A stretch of DNA of 64,000 nucleotides, taken from Salinilacustrithrix flava. Its GTDB lineage: Bacteria; Actinomycetota; Acidimicrobiia; Acidimicrobiales; Salinilacustritrichaceae. Under the pieces are notes generated by a model. It saw only the letters and a program-made list of their open reading frames with translations. It searched no databases and was not told the origin of the DNA. Positions 51,536 to 59,122 of the stretch are shown here, in pieces (within the stretch, counting starts at the first letter, position 1; each line of letters opens with the position of its first letter). Location of the stretch: contig JAMYFF010000013.1 of the NCBI GenBank assembly GCA_024128875.1, forward strand, positions 1-64,000, given 5' to 3'. A program made the position numbers and the translations under genes.

Positions 51536-52407
51536 GCACGCCAGCCTGGTTCGACCGGGCCCTGGCGCACACACCCGAGACCTGTCGCGTCCCGGTCGAC
51601 GGCGTCGACATCAGCTACCTGGCCTGGGGCCGGGTCGGCGCTCCGGGTCTGGTGTTCGTGCACGGTGGCGCCGCGCACGCGCACTGGTGGAGCTTCCTGG
51701 TGCCGCTGCTGGCCGACTCGTACCGCATCGCGGCCATGGACCTGTCGGGGCACGGCGACAGCGACCGCCGCACCGAGTACCCCATGTCGGGCTGGACCGC
51801 CGAGGTGATGGCCGTCGCCGACGACCTGGGCGCAGCCGGTGCGCCGGTGGTGGTCGGCCACTCGATGGGCGGCTTCGTGGCCATCGCCACGGGCGCCACG
51901 TTCGGGCAGGACCTGGCCGGCATCGTCATCCTCGACTCCCCGGTGAGCGCACCGGACCCGGAGACCGACGCCGCGCGCGGCGGCAAGGTGTTCGGCCCGC
52001 TGCGCACCTACCCGGACCTCGAGACCGCCCTCGGGCGGTTCCGCACGGTGCCGGAGCAGGAGCACTACCTGCCCTACGTCATCGACCACGTCGCCCGGCA
52101 CTCCCTGCGCGAGGTCGACGGCGGGTGGTCCTGGAAGTACGACCCGGACATCTTCGTGCCGACGCGAGCCGAGTCGAGGGAGCTGCTGGCCCGCGTGGGC
52201 TGTCGGGTCGCGCTGTTCCGTGCCGAGCACGGGCTGGTCACGCCCGAGATCGGCCAGTACATGTACGACCAGCTGGGGCGGGTGGCGCCGGTGGTCGAGA
52301 TCCCCGAGGCCGGCCACCACCTGATGCTGGATCAGCCCCTCCTGCTGCTGACGGCGCTGCGGACCCTGCTCGCCGACTGGGAGCACTCCTCGCCCCGGAC
52401 GCGCTGA
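51532..52407 (+). CDS. alpha/beta hydrolase
   Basis: 291 residues from GTG overlapping the flavodoxin stop. The oxyanion region is VFVHGGAAHAHWW at about 42-54, the nucleophile elbow GHSMGG at about 107-112 and the catalytic His in AGHHLML at about 260. The acid is probably in the FRAEHG region. Substrate unknown; relatives include esterases and haloalkane dehalogenase-like enzymes. Confidence 0.85.
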   Translation: MSTPAWFDRALAHTPETCRVPVDGVDISYLAWGRVGAPGLVFVHGGAAHAHWWSFLVPLLADSYRIAAMDLSGHGDSDRRTEYPMSGWTAEVMAVADDLGAAGAPVVVGHSMGGFVAIATGATFGQDLAGIVILDSPVSAPDPETDAARGGKVFGPLRTYPDLETALGRFRTVPEQEHYLPYVIDHVARHSLREVDGGWSWKYDPDIFVPTRAESRELLARVGCRVALFRAEHGLVTPEIGQYMYDQLGRVAPVVEIPEAGHHLMLDQPLLLLTALRTLLADWEHSSPRTR

Positions 52408-52408
52408 G

Positions 52409-52834
52409 CTACTTCAACCGGCGGCGGCAGCGCACGAACATGCGCTGACCGGGCTCCTTCGTGATCTCCATGCTGTCGACGAAGGCCTCGGCGATCATCA
52501 GGCCTCGCCCACCCGGTCGGAGGGGGTCGGCCAGATCCCACCGGGGCACCTCGGACACGGTCGGGTCGGTGTGGTTGACCAGGTCGAGGAAGAGGTCGGA
52601 CCCGTCGCACCACGCCCGACCGAGGACCTCGTCGGTCTCCTTCGGCGATGCGTCGACGGCGTTGGCCCCCAGCTCGCTGAAGACGATCTCGAGCTCGCCG
52701 ACGACCTCCGACCCCGTGCGGCGACCCAGCCAGGCCGTGAACGACCGCCGAGCCCGCACCAGCGCATCCGGGCGGGCCGGGAACGACGTCACGAAGGCGT
52801 CGTCGGCGCTGTCGCGCACGTGGCTGGTGGTCAT
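52409..52834 (-). CDS. anti-sigma-factor-like ATPase (HATPase_c, RsbW type)
   Basis: 141 residues from ATG 52834. The GHKL ATP site is visible as ELGANAVDAS (N-box) and DPLRPGGRGLMIAEAF (G-box) at about 50-60 and 108-123. Size and order match serine kinase anti-sigma factors and phosphatase-partner proteins of the SpoIIAB/RsbW family. No sigma factor or anti-anti-sigma factor gene is adjacent, so the partner is elsewhere. It converges with the hydrolase with one base between stops. Confidence 0.82.
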   Translation of the reverse strand: MTTSHVRDSADDAFVTSFPARPDALVRARRSFTAWLGRRTGSEVVGELEIVFSELGANAVDASPKETDEVLGRAWCDGSDLFLDLVNHTDPTVSEVPRWDLADPLRPGGRGLMIAEAFVDSMEITKEPGQRMFVRCRRRLK

Positions 52835-52956
52835 CGGGGCATCCGTTCGATCGGGGGGCCCGCCCCGAGGTCTGGGTACGTCCGACTCGTACCCCTCATC
52901 CCCGATGTGCAGTACAAGCGGCACAGCCACGCCACAACCGCACCGGAAAACGAAGC

Positions 52957-52981
52957 GGTGCCCAGGCAGAGCCTGGGCACC
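52957..52981 (-). terminator. terminator of tRNA-Gly
   Basis: 11-bp stem GGTGCCCAGGC/GCCTGGGCACC with loop AGA, then GCTTCGTTTTCCGG on the minus strand. The tail closely matches that of the tRNA-Val terminator. Confidence 0.8.
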
Positions 52982-52987
52982 GTCCTG

Positions 52988-53061
52988 AGCGGGCGACCGG
53001 GATCGAACCGGCGACCTCAACCTTGGCAAGGTTGCGCTCTAGCCAGCTGAGCTACGCCCGC
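52988..53061 (-). tRNA. tRNA-Gly (GCC)
   Basis: Minus-strand cloverleaf: acceptor GCGGGCG/CGCCCGC, D-arm AGCTCAGCTGGCTAGAGC, anticodon stem CAACC/GGTTG with loop TTGCCAA giving GCC, T-arm CCGGTTCGATCCCGG. Discriminator U. CCA is not encoded. Confidence 0.93.
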
Positions 53062-53109
53062 AGGGAGCGGTCACCATAGCAAGGCGACCGGCCCGGGTGG
53101 AATCGACGA

Positions 53110-53343
53110 TCAGCTCCCGCGCTCGTCCTCGGGCCGCAGGTCGACCGTGAGGGTGAGGATCCCGTCCGCCAGGTGGCCCTGCGCGTCGGCGATGATCGCG
53201 TAGTCCATGAAGTCGGTCTTGGCCTGCTCGATGAAGCGCGTGCGCTCCTCCCCCGCCACGGGCGGCAGGTTGCGCTTCTTCACCGCAGCCGCCCGCTCCT
53301 TGAAGCGGGCCAGCATCGCATCGACGTCCAGGTCATCGGCCAT
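53110..53343 (-). CDS. small conserved-looking hypothetical protein
   Basis: 77 residues from ATG 53343 (GTG 53349 also possible). The N-terminal half is a charged helix (DVDAMLARFKERAAAVKKRN), then PPVAGEERTRFIEQAKTDFM and a short beta-strand pair GILTLTVDLRPED. It looks like a coiled-coil plus beta protein. I do not recognise the family. It lies next to tRNA-Gly. Confidence 0.6.
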   Translation of the reverse strand: MADDLDVDAMLARFKERAAAVKKRNLPPVAGEERTRFIEQAKTDFMDYAIIADAQGHLADGILTLTVDLRPEDERGS

Positions 53344-53364
53344 GGGCACGAACCTATCGACGGG

Positions 53365-53991
53365 TCACCCCTGGCGGAACACGGTGGTGTCGTCGGGCCC
53401 GTCGTCCACCGGCGCCGGCCGGGTGCGGACCCAGTAGCGCCACGTCCACAGGCCGATCAGCAGGGCGACCACGACGAGACCGGCCACGATGAGCCAGATC
53501 TGAGCCTCCTCGTCGAGCGCGCCGTCGTCGTCGTCGGCGGCAGCCTCGACCACCGTGGTCGAGGTGGTGCTGGTCGACTGTGCGCCCTCGCTTCCGTCCC
53601 CGCTGACCAGCAGGTCCCGTGCGGTGCTCGTCGTCTCCGCCGGCTCGTCCTCGGCGACGGTGCGTGCATCCTCGGCCACGTCCTCGTCGGTGACGACGTC
53701 GTCGTCCTCGTCGGCCACGGTGGTCGCCGGCCGGCTGGTGGTGGCGGTTCCCCTGGTCGTGGTCGTGGTCGGGTCCGGCTCGGGGTCCGGTTCGGCTGCG
53801 GTGGTCGTGGTCTCGACCGGCTCGGCCTCGGTCGTCGTCGTGGCCGGCACCGTGGTGCTGGTCGTCGGCAGGATCTGCGCCCCGGCGCCGGACGCCGCCG
53901 GGCCGGCGAGCACCACGAGCGCGACCACGACGAGCGAGCGCGCGCGCCGCAGGACGACGTGCCGCCGGGGGTGGGGCTCCGCTGCGGGCAT
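53365..53991 (-). CDS. Thr-rich secreted or surface protein with membrane anchor
   Basis: 208 residues from ATG 53991. Signal peptide (about 15-38). The mature part is rich in Thr/Val/Glu/Asp (TTSTTVPATTTTEAEPVETT and similar), probably disordered and perhaps glycosylated. A membrane segment (IWLIVAGLVVVALLIGLWTW, about 165-184) and a short cytoplasmic tail end the protein. No domain recognised. Confidence 0.6.
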   Translation of the reverse strand: MPAAEPHPRRHVVLRRARSLVVVALVVLAGPAASGAGAQILPTTSTTVPATTTTEAEPVETTTTAAEPDPEPDPTTTTTRGTATTSRPATTVADEDDDVVTDEDVAEDARTVAEDEPAETTSTARDLLVSGDGSEGAQSTSTTSTTVVEAAADDDDGALDEEAQIWLIVAGLVVVALLIGLWTWRYWVRTRPAPVDDGPDDTTVFRQG

Positions 53992-54038
53992 CGTCGGACG
54001 AAGGTACTGCAGGCGCTCACCGGCACCCCAGGCGGCGG

Positions 54039-54815
54039 TCACCGCTGGTGACGGGGGCACCGGTAGGTGGTGCGACCCCCGACGGTGGCGCGCTCGAGGG
54101 GGGTGCCGTCCCTCGGACAGGACGCTCCCGGGACCCTTGCCGCCTGCAGGTCGCCGGTGTGGCTCCCGCCCCGCCGCGTCAGCTCCGCCACGGTCGTGCG
54201 GATGGCCTCGGCCAGCACCGGCACCTCCGCAGGCGCGACCTCGTCGCACGTGCGAGCCGGGTCGATGCCGGCTCGCCACAGCGTCTCGTCCACCAGCAGG
54301 TTGCCGAGGCCGGCGAGGTGGGCCTGGTCGAGCAGGCGGGCCTTGACCGCGGTGCGCGACCCGGCCAGGACCGTGGCCAGCTCGTCCGCGGTGACGGTGC
54401 TCGCCTCCGGGCCGAGCCAGCTCGTGTCCGGGTCGAGCTGCAGCCCGCCGAGCCGTCGCGGATCGCGGATGCGCAGGTCGGTGCCGTCCGTGAACGTCAG
54501 CACGTACCGATCCCACGCCGGGTCGTCGCCCTGGCCTCCGTGGAGCAGGCCGTCGATGGAGGCGCCCCCGTCGACGAGCAGGCGACCGGTCATGCCGAAG
54601 CGCAGCCCGAGGACCGGTCCGTCGGTGGGCAGCAGGAGCAGCTTGCCGATCCGCTCCGCCGCCTCGATGCGACGACCGACCAGCTGGGCGCGCACGTGGT
54701 CGGGGTCGGCGCCGCGGAGGCCGAGGGGATCGAGCGCCGGCGCGTCGGCGATGGTCCGGCCGACCACGGCCTCGGCCTGGCGGCGGTAGGTCTCGACCTC
54801 GATCAGCTCGGGCAC
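54039..54815 (-). CDS. Fpg/Nei-family DNA glycosylase, variant zinc finger
   Basis: 258 residues from ATG. MPELIEVE keeps catalytic Pro (after Met removal) and Glu, but has Ile instead of the usual Pro in PELPEVE. The Fpg beta-sandwich and helix-two-turn-helix (LAGLGNLLVDETLWRAGIDP, about 166-185) are present. The C-terminal zinc finger reads CPRD...CPRH, so the usual four Cys have become Cys, Asp, Cys, His; zinc binding may remain but differs. It removes oxidised bases and cuts the abasic site. Downstream of the trans-sulfuration gene by 19 bases. Confidence 0.88.
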   Translation of the reverse strand: MPELIEVETYRRQAEAVVGRTIADAPALDPLGLRGADPDHVRAQLVGRRIEAAERIGKLLLLPTDGPVLGLRFGMTGRLLVDGGASIDGLLHGGQGDDPAWDRYVLTFTDGTDLRIRDPRRLGGLQLDPDTSWLGPEASTVTADELATVLAGSRTAVKARLLDQAHLAGLGNLLVDETLWRAGIDPARTCDEVAPAEVPVLAEAIRTTVAELTRRGGSHTGDLQAARVPGASCPRDGTPLERATVGGRTTYRCPRHQR

Positions 54816-54834
54816 GGGCGGTGGGACCCGGGGG

Positions 54835-55995
54835 TCAGAGCGCGGCGACCAGATCGGCGAGCACGTCGTCGGCGTGCTCGAGCCCCACCGAGATCCGCAG
54901 CATGCCCTCGGGGATGCCCATGGCGATCCGCTCGTCCGGCGACAGCGACGCGGCCGACATCGATGCCGGGTGGGTCACGAGCGTCTCGGGCCCGCCCAGG
55001 GAGACGGCCGGGATCGCCAGCTCGATCTGCTCGACGAACGCCCGGCCGGCCTCGTAGCCACCCGCCAGGTCGACCACGACGATGGAGCCACCGCTGCGCA
55101 TCTGGCGCATCGCCAGCTCGTGCTGGGGGTGGGATGCCAGGCCCGGGTAGCGGACCCGCTCGACCGCTGGGTGGGCCTCGAGCCGCTCGGCCAGGACCTG
55201 CGCGGTCTCGCACGCCTGGCGCTGGCGCACGTGGAGCGTCCGCAGGCCCCGGAGCCCGAGGAACGCATCGAAGGGCGAAGCGACGGCGCCGTGCACGACG
55301 TGGTGGCCCCACAGCACGTCGATCAGCTCCCGCTCGCCGGTCACCACGCCGAGGAGGGCGTCGTTGTGGCCGGCGATGGCCTTCGTGGCCGAGTGGAAGA
55401 CCAGGTGGACGCCGTGGTCGTGGGGGTTCTGCACCGCCGGCGTGGCCATGGTGGAGTCCACGACGGTGAAGGGGCCCATGAGCCCGCCGACGGCCTCGAG
55501 GTCGACGATGCCCATCGCCGGGTTCGCGGGCGTCTCGCACCACACCAGCTGGGTCGGCTTCTCCGCCACCGCGGCGCACAGCGCATCGGCGTCGAAGGCA
55601 TCGACCAGGGCCACCTCGATGCCGAAGCGCTCGCACGTGCGGGTGAGCAGCTGGTTGGTCACCGAGAACATGGACGCCTGGGCGACGATGCGGTCGCCCG
55701 GCGAGCACAGGGCGAACACGATCGTGGACGCCGCGCCCATCCCCGATCCGAAGGCGATGCCGGCCTCGGCCCCCTCGACCTGTGCGACCGCGTCCGCGAA
55801 GGCCTGGACGGTGGGCGTCCCGTTGCGGGCGTAGAACTCGGTGGCCAGCGGCGTCACGGCCATGCGGGCGCTGACGTCGAGGTCCCGGAGCTCGTAGGCG
55901 GTGGAGGGCCAGATCGGGCTGGCGACCGAGCCCTGGTTGGGGCCGCGGCCGGCGCGGATGGCTCGGGTCTCGCGGCGGGCCTGCTCGTCGCTCAC
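54835..55995 (-). CDS. trans-sulfuration PLP enzyme (cystathionine gamma-synthase / O-acetylhomoserine sulfhydrylase type)
   Basis: 386 residues from GTG overlapping the metX stop by GTGA. The PLP Lys lies in HSATKAIAGHND at about 190 and the substrate loop GSGMGAASTIV at about 83. The family cannot be split further from sequence: size favours cystathionine gamma-synthase or methionine gamma-lyase over the longer MetY. Together with MetX it uses O-acetylhomoserine to make cystathionine or homocysteine for methionine synthesis. Both genes lie downstream of the SAM-sensing leader. Confidence 0.87.
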   Translation of the reverse strand: MSDEQARRETRAIRAGRGPNQGSVASPIWPSTAYELRDLDVSARMAVTPLATEFYARNGTPTVQAFADAVAQVEGAEAGIAFGSGMGAASTIVFALCSPGDRIVAQASMFSVTNQLLTRTCERFGIEVALVDAFDADALCAAVAEKPTQLVWCETPANPAMGIVDLEAVGGLMGPFTVVDSTMATPAVQNPHDHGVHLVFHSATKAIAGHNDALLGVVTGERELIDVLWGHHVVHGAVASPFDAFLGLRGLRTLHVRQRQACETAQVLAERLEAHPAVERVRYPGLASHPQHELAMRQMRSGGSIVVVDLAGGYEAGRAFVEQIELAIPAVSLGGPETLVTHPASMSAASLSPDERIAMGIPEGMLRISVGLEHADDVLADLVAAL

Positions 55996-57296
55996 GGGGT
56001 GCTCCTGTGCGAGGTGGCGGTCGGGTCGTCGAGGTGGGGTCCCAGCACGTCGCGCATCGCCTCGTGCTCGATGAGGAACGCGTCGTGGCCGTGGGGGCTC
56101 TCGAGGCGGTGGTAGTGGGCCGGGAGGCCGGCCGCCCGGGCCAGGGCGGCGATCTCGGCGGCCTGGTGGGCCGGGTAGAGGATGTCGCTGCTGATGCCGA
56201 CGGTGACGACCGGGCAGCGGACCCGCGCCATGGCGGCGTCGATGCCGCCTCGCCCCCGACCGATGTCGTGCAGGTCCATGGCCTTGGTCAGCACCAGGTA
56301 GCTGTTCGCGTCGAAGCGCCGGGCGAGCTTGTCTCCGTGGTGCTCCAGGTAGCGCTCGACCTGGAAGCGCTGCCACAGGTGGAACCCGTCGAGGGGCTCG
56401 ACCAGCTCCCGCCCGAAGCGGTCGGTGAACACGTCGTCGGAGCGGAAGGTGATCTGGGAGACCATGCGGGCCAGGGCGAGGCCCTCGTGGGGCCCGTCGC
56501 CCGGCGCGGCGTCGTAGAAGTCACCGCTGCGCCAGGCCGGGTCCATGCGGATGATCCGCCGGCCGGTGGACCACCAGCCGATCTGCTGGGCCGATGCCGC
56601 CGCGGTGGAGGCCACGACGATCAGGGAGCCGACCCGCTCGGGGTGCATGATCGCCCACTCGAGGGCCTGCATCCCGCCCATGGAGCCGCCGACGACGGCG
56701 TGCCACCGGCCGATGCCCAGCTCGTCGGCGACGATCCGCTGCGTCCGGACCATGTCGCGCACCGACACGACGGGGAAGCGGGCGCCGTAGGGCCGGCCGT
56801 CGTCGGGGTGCGGTGATGCCGGTCCCGTCGACCCCTGGCAGCCGCCGAGGACGTTGACGCACACGACGAAGAAGCGGTCGAGGTCGATGCCCGACCCGTG
56901 CCGGACCATGCCGTCCCACCAGCCGGGCGAGAGGTGGCCGGGGCCGGCCGCGCCGGCGACGTGGCTGTCGCCGGTGAGGGCGTGGCAGACGAGGACGGCG
57001 TTGCCGCCGTCGGCGTCGAGGGTCCCGAAGGTCTCGTAGGCGACCACCGCGTCGTGCAGCTGCCCGCCCCCCTCCAGGGCGAAGGGGCGACCCGGGGTGA
57101 TGGGCACGAACCGGCGGTTGCCGACCTCGTCACCCTCCTGCCACGCGCCCGAGGCCGGGAGCGTGCTCGGATGCGCCCGCCGGCCGAGGTCGGCGAGCGG
57201 CCGGTCGGGGTCGACCACACCGGAGAGCGGGCCGCCTCGGGCGCCGTTCGGGGACGAGGGGGTGCGCTCGTCACGCAGGTCGCCGTCGGTCGTCAT
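55992..57296 (-). CDS. metX: homoserine O-acetyltransferase
   Basis: 434 residues from ATG 57296, with GGAGGGAGG about 8 bases upstream. The alpha/beta hydrolase nucleophile is in VVGGSMGGMQALEW at about 199-212, the catalytic Asp in GISSDILYP at about 370 and His in PHGHDAFLIEH at about 403. The N-terminal extension of about 60 residues is polar and Pro/Gly-rich and may be dispensable. It transfers acetyl from acetyl-CoA to homoserine, the first committed step of methionine synthesis. Expression is probably controlled by the leader at 57297-57460. Confidence 0.95.
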   Translation of the reverse strand: MTTDGDLRDERTPSSPNGARGGPLSGVVDPDRPLADLGRRAHPSTLPASGAWQEGDEVGNRRFVPITPGRPFALEGGGQLHDAVVAYETFGTLDADGGNAVLVCHALTGDSHVAGAAGPGHLSPGWWDGMVRHGSGIDLDRFFVVCVNVLGGCQGSTGPASPHPDDGRPYGARFPVVSVRDMVRTQRIVADELGIGRWHAVVGGSMGGMQALEWAIMHPERVGSLIVVASTAAASAQQIGWWSTGRRIIRMDPAWRSGDFYDAAPGDGPHEGLALARMVSQITFRSDDVFTDRFGRELVEPLDGFHLWQRFQVERYLEHHGDKLARRFDANSYLVLTKAMDLHDIGRGRGGIDAAMARVRCPVVTVGISSDILYPAHQAAEIAALARAAGLPAHYHRLESPHGHDAFLIEHEAMRDVLGPHLDDPTATSHRSTP

Positions 57297-57319
57297 GTGG
57301 TCCACCTCCCTCCGGAGGG

Positions 57320-57416
57320 CGGACACCCAGTGACGTTTCGGGACGGACCCGGACGCTTGGTTGCCCCTCGCGGGGCCGCATCCCCACCCGGAGGAGGGAG
57401 GCACCTTGGGTGTCCG
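57320..57416 (-). promoter_or_regulatory. alternative-pairing element of the metX leader
   Basis: A 10-base perfect inverted repeat: CGGACACCCA on the plus strand at 57320-57329 and TGGGTGTCCG at 57407-57416. In the RNA the second copy is the P3 strand of the aptamer and the first lies just before CCCTCCGGAGGG, a palindrome that can hide the Shine-Dalgarno GGAGG (57308-57319). This is the layout of a switch between aptamer folding and an alternative helix. Confidence 0.65.
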
Positions 57417-57460
57417 TTCCCAGGTTGCCGGACCCGGTCACCCGGGCCGCTCGTGATGCA
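57378..57460 (-). promoter_or_regulatory. SAM-I/IV-clan riboswitch aptamer upstream of metX
   Basis: On the minus strand: P1 (TGCATC/GATGCG), TCACGAG then a P2 stem with CCCGGG/CCGGGTC, the GGCAACC core, P3 (CCTGGG/CCCAAGG), AAGGTGC, then a short P4 (CCC/GGG type) and closing P1. The GGCAACC-P3-AAGGTGC order is the SAM-I/IV signature and the gene below is for methionine synthesis. The 5' details point to the actinobacterial SAM-I/IV variant. High SAM is expected to shut down metX expression (inference). Confidence 0.8.
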
Positions 57461-57522
57461 CGTACGCGCCGGAGTGTACGTGGAGGCGGGCGGAGCGGGC
57501 ACAACGGGTTGCCGCCGGCGGC

Positions 57523-59109
57523 TCAGCGGCGCGGCCGGCGGGCGTCCCACCAGGCCAGCAGGGTCGCGTCGTCGACGCCGAGGGCGGCATCTGCGAGGCG
57601 GGCGACCTCGGCGACCTCGGCCCGACCGGTGCTGGCAGCGCGGGCGGCCTCGGCCGCGAGGTCCCACGCAGCGCCGTCGTCGGGCACCGGCAGGGCCTCG
57701 AGCAGCGCCTTGGTGGGGCGACACGCCCCGGCGGAGAGGGCGGTGCCGGCGCTGCGGCGGAACAGCCACGCGGTCACGGCCGGTGCGTGCAGCGCGGCGA
57801 GGAGGTGCCACAGCCGGTCGGGGTCGTGGGGACGGACGCACACCACGGGCACGGAGCCGAGCAGCACGCCTGCCGGGTCGGCGACGGCCTCGAGCACCTT
57901 GGTCTGCGTGGCCACCAGCAGCTTCGGTCCCGCCTGCACCTGCGCCCACCGGGCAGATCGACCCTGGAGCACCGTCACGTCGACGACCGGGTCGCGCCAC
58001 CGGCGGCCGGCGAACCGCTCGCCTCGTTCCAGCAGCCGGCACGGGTCGATGCCCCCGGCCGTCACCAAACGGGACCGCCCGGCGGCCGTGCCGTCCGCCT
58101 CTGTGACCGCCTCGACGATGCCGTAGTACTCGTCGCGGAAGCCGGCGTGCACCGACGCAAGCTCGCCCAGGGTGCGCCGCGGCCCGAGGACGATGGAGGG
58201 GATGCCGGCGGCATCGGCGAGCGCGCCCACCCAGTCGTTTCCCGACGGGGCCGGCACGGAGCGCCGCCGCAGGACCGGCGCGCACACGTCCACGTTGGCG
58301 GCGAAGGCCCGTCCGTCGTCGACGACGGTGTGCACGAGGTCGGCGTGCGCGTCGATCCGGTCGCGCACGACCGCCGCGTCCCGGGCCGCCAGGAACGACT
58401 GCGGCAGGACGAGCGCCACGTGCCCTCCGGGCACGACCTGCTCGACGGCCGCGAGGGCGAACAGCCAGGCCGGGTCGGTGTAGGCGCGCACGGCGTCGCC
58501 GTGCCTCGTCCGGAGCGCAGCTCGGCGCTCGGCGTCGACAGAGGTGGCCGAGCGGAGCTGGCCGAGGAAGGGCGGGTTCCCGACGACGGCGCCGGCGGGT
58601 CCGACGTCCTCGAGGAGGGCGTCACCCACCGCGACGACCGGCTCGACCTCGGCGCCGTGGCGGGCCGCCCACCACCACAGGGCGGCCTCGGCCACCGCGA
58701 CGGCGGTCTCGTCGAGATCCTGCCCGCGCAGCCGATCGACCGCGTCCGCCGGGTCGACGCCGAGCGCGAGCAGCCGCTCGGCCGCCGCGAGCAGGAACAC
58801 GCCACCGCCGCAGGCCGGGTCGACGACGGGACCGAGATCGGCCGCGGCCCGGTCCGGGAGTGCCCGGGCGACGAGCGCTTCGGCCAGCCAGGTCGGCGTG
58901 TACCAGGCGCCGCGCCGGACCCGGTCGTCAGGGGCGGCCAGGCGCTCGTGGAGCGGGCCGAGATCTTCGGGGCCGTCGATCTGGTGGACGCTCTCGAGGC
59001 TGTCCGCGCCGGCCAGCAGACGGAGCCCGCCGGGGAGGTCGAGGGCTTCTCGACGCGTGGCGTGCAGGAATGCGCCGGCGATCGTCGCCACCAGGCTCGG
59101 CTCCGGCAC
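57523..59109 (-). CDS. N6-adenine DNA methylase (Eco57I-like, solitary)
   Basis: 528 residues from GTG. AdoMet motif DPACGGGVFLLAAA at 97-110, catalytic NPPF at 178-181 and YTPTWLAEALVARA at 70 in front, the order of gamma-class N6-methylases of the type I/IIG kind. A C-terminal part with RSAGTALSAGACRPTKALLE resembles target-recognition ends of Eco57I-like enzymes. There is no nuclease domain, specificity subunit or restriction gene nearby. It follows the helicase gene by 13 bases in the same direction and may be cotranscribed. Confidence 0.82.
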   Translation of the reverse strand: MPEPSLVATIAGAFLHATRREALDLPGGLRLLAGADSLESVHQIDGPEDLGPLHERLAAPDDRVRRGAWYTPTWLAEALVARALPDRAAADLGPVVDPACGGGVFLLAAAERLLALGVDPADAVDRLRGQDLDETAVAVAEAALWWWAARHGAEVEPVVAVGDALLEDVGPAGAVVGNPPFLGQLRSATSVDAERRAALRTRHGDAVRAYTDPAWLFALAAVEQVVPGGHVALVLPQSFLAARDAAVVRDRIDAHADLVHTVVDDGRAFAANVDVCAPVLRRRSVPAPSGNDWVGALADAAGIPSIVLGPRRTLGELASVHAGFRDEYYGIVEAVTEADGTAAGRSRLVTAGGIDPCRLLERGERFAGRRWRDPVVDVTVLQGRSARWAQVQAGPKLLVATQTKVLEAVADPAGVLLGSVPVVCVRPHDPDRLWHLLAALHAPAVTAWLFRRSAGTALSAGACRPTKALLEALPVPDDGAAWDLAAEAARAASTGRAEVAEVARLADAALGVDDATLLAWWDARRPRR

Positions 59110-59122
59110 GGCGGGGCTCGCG

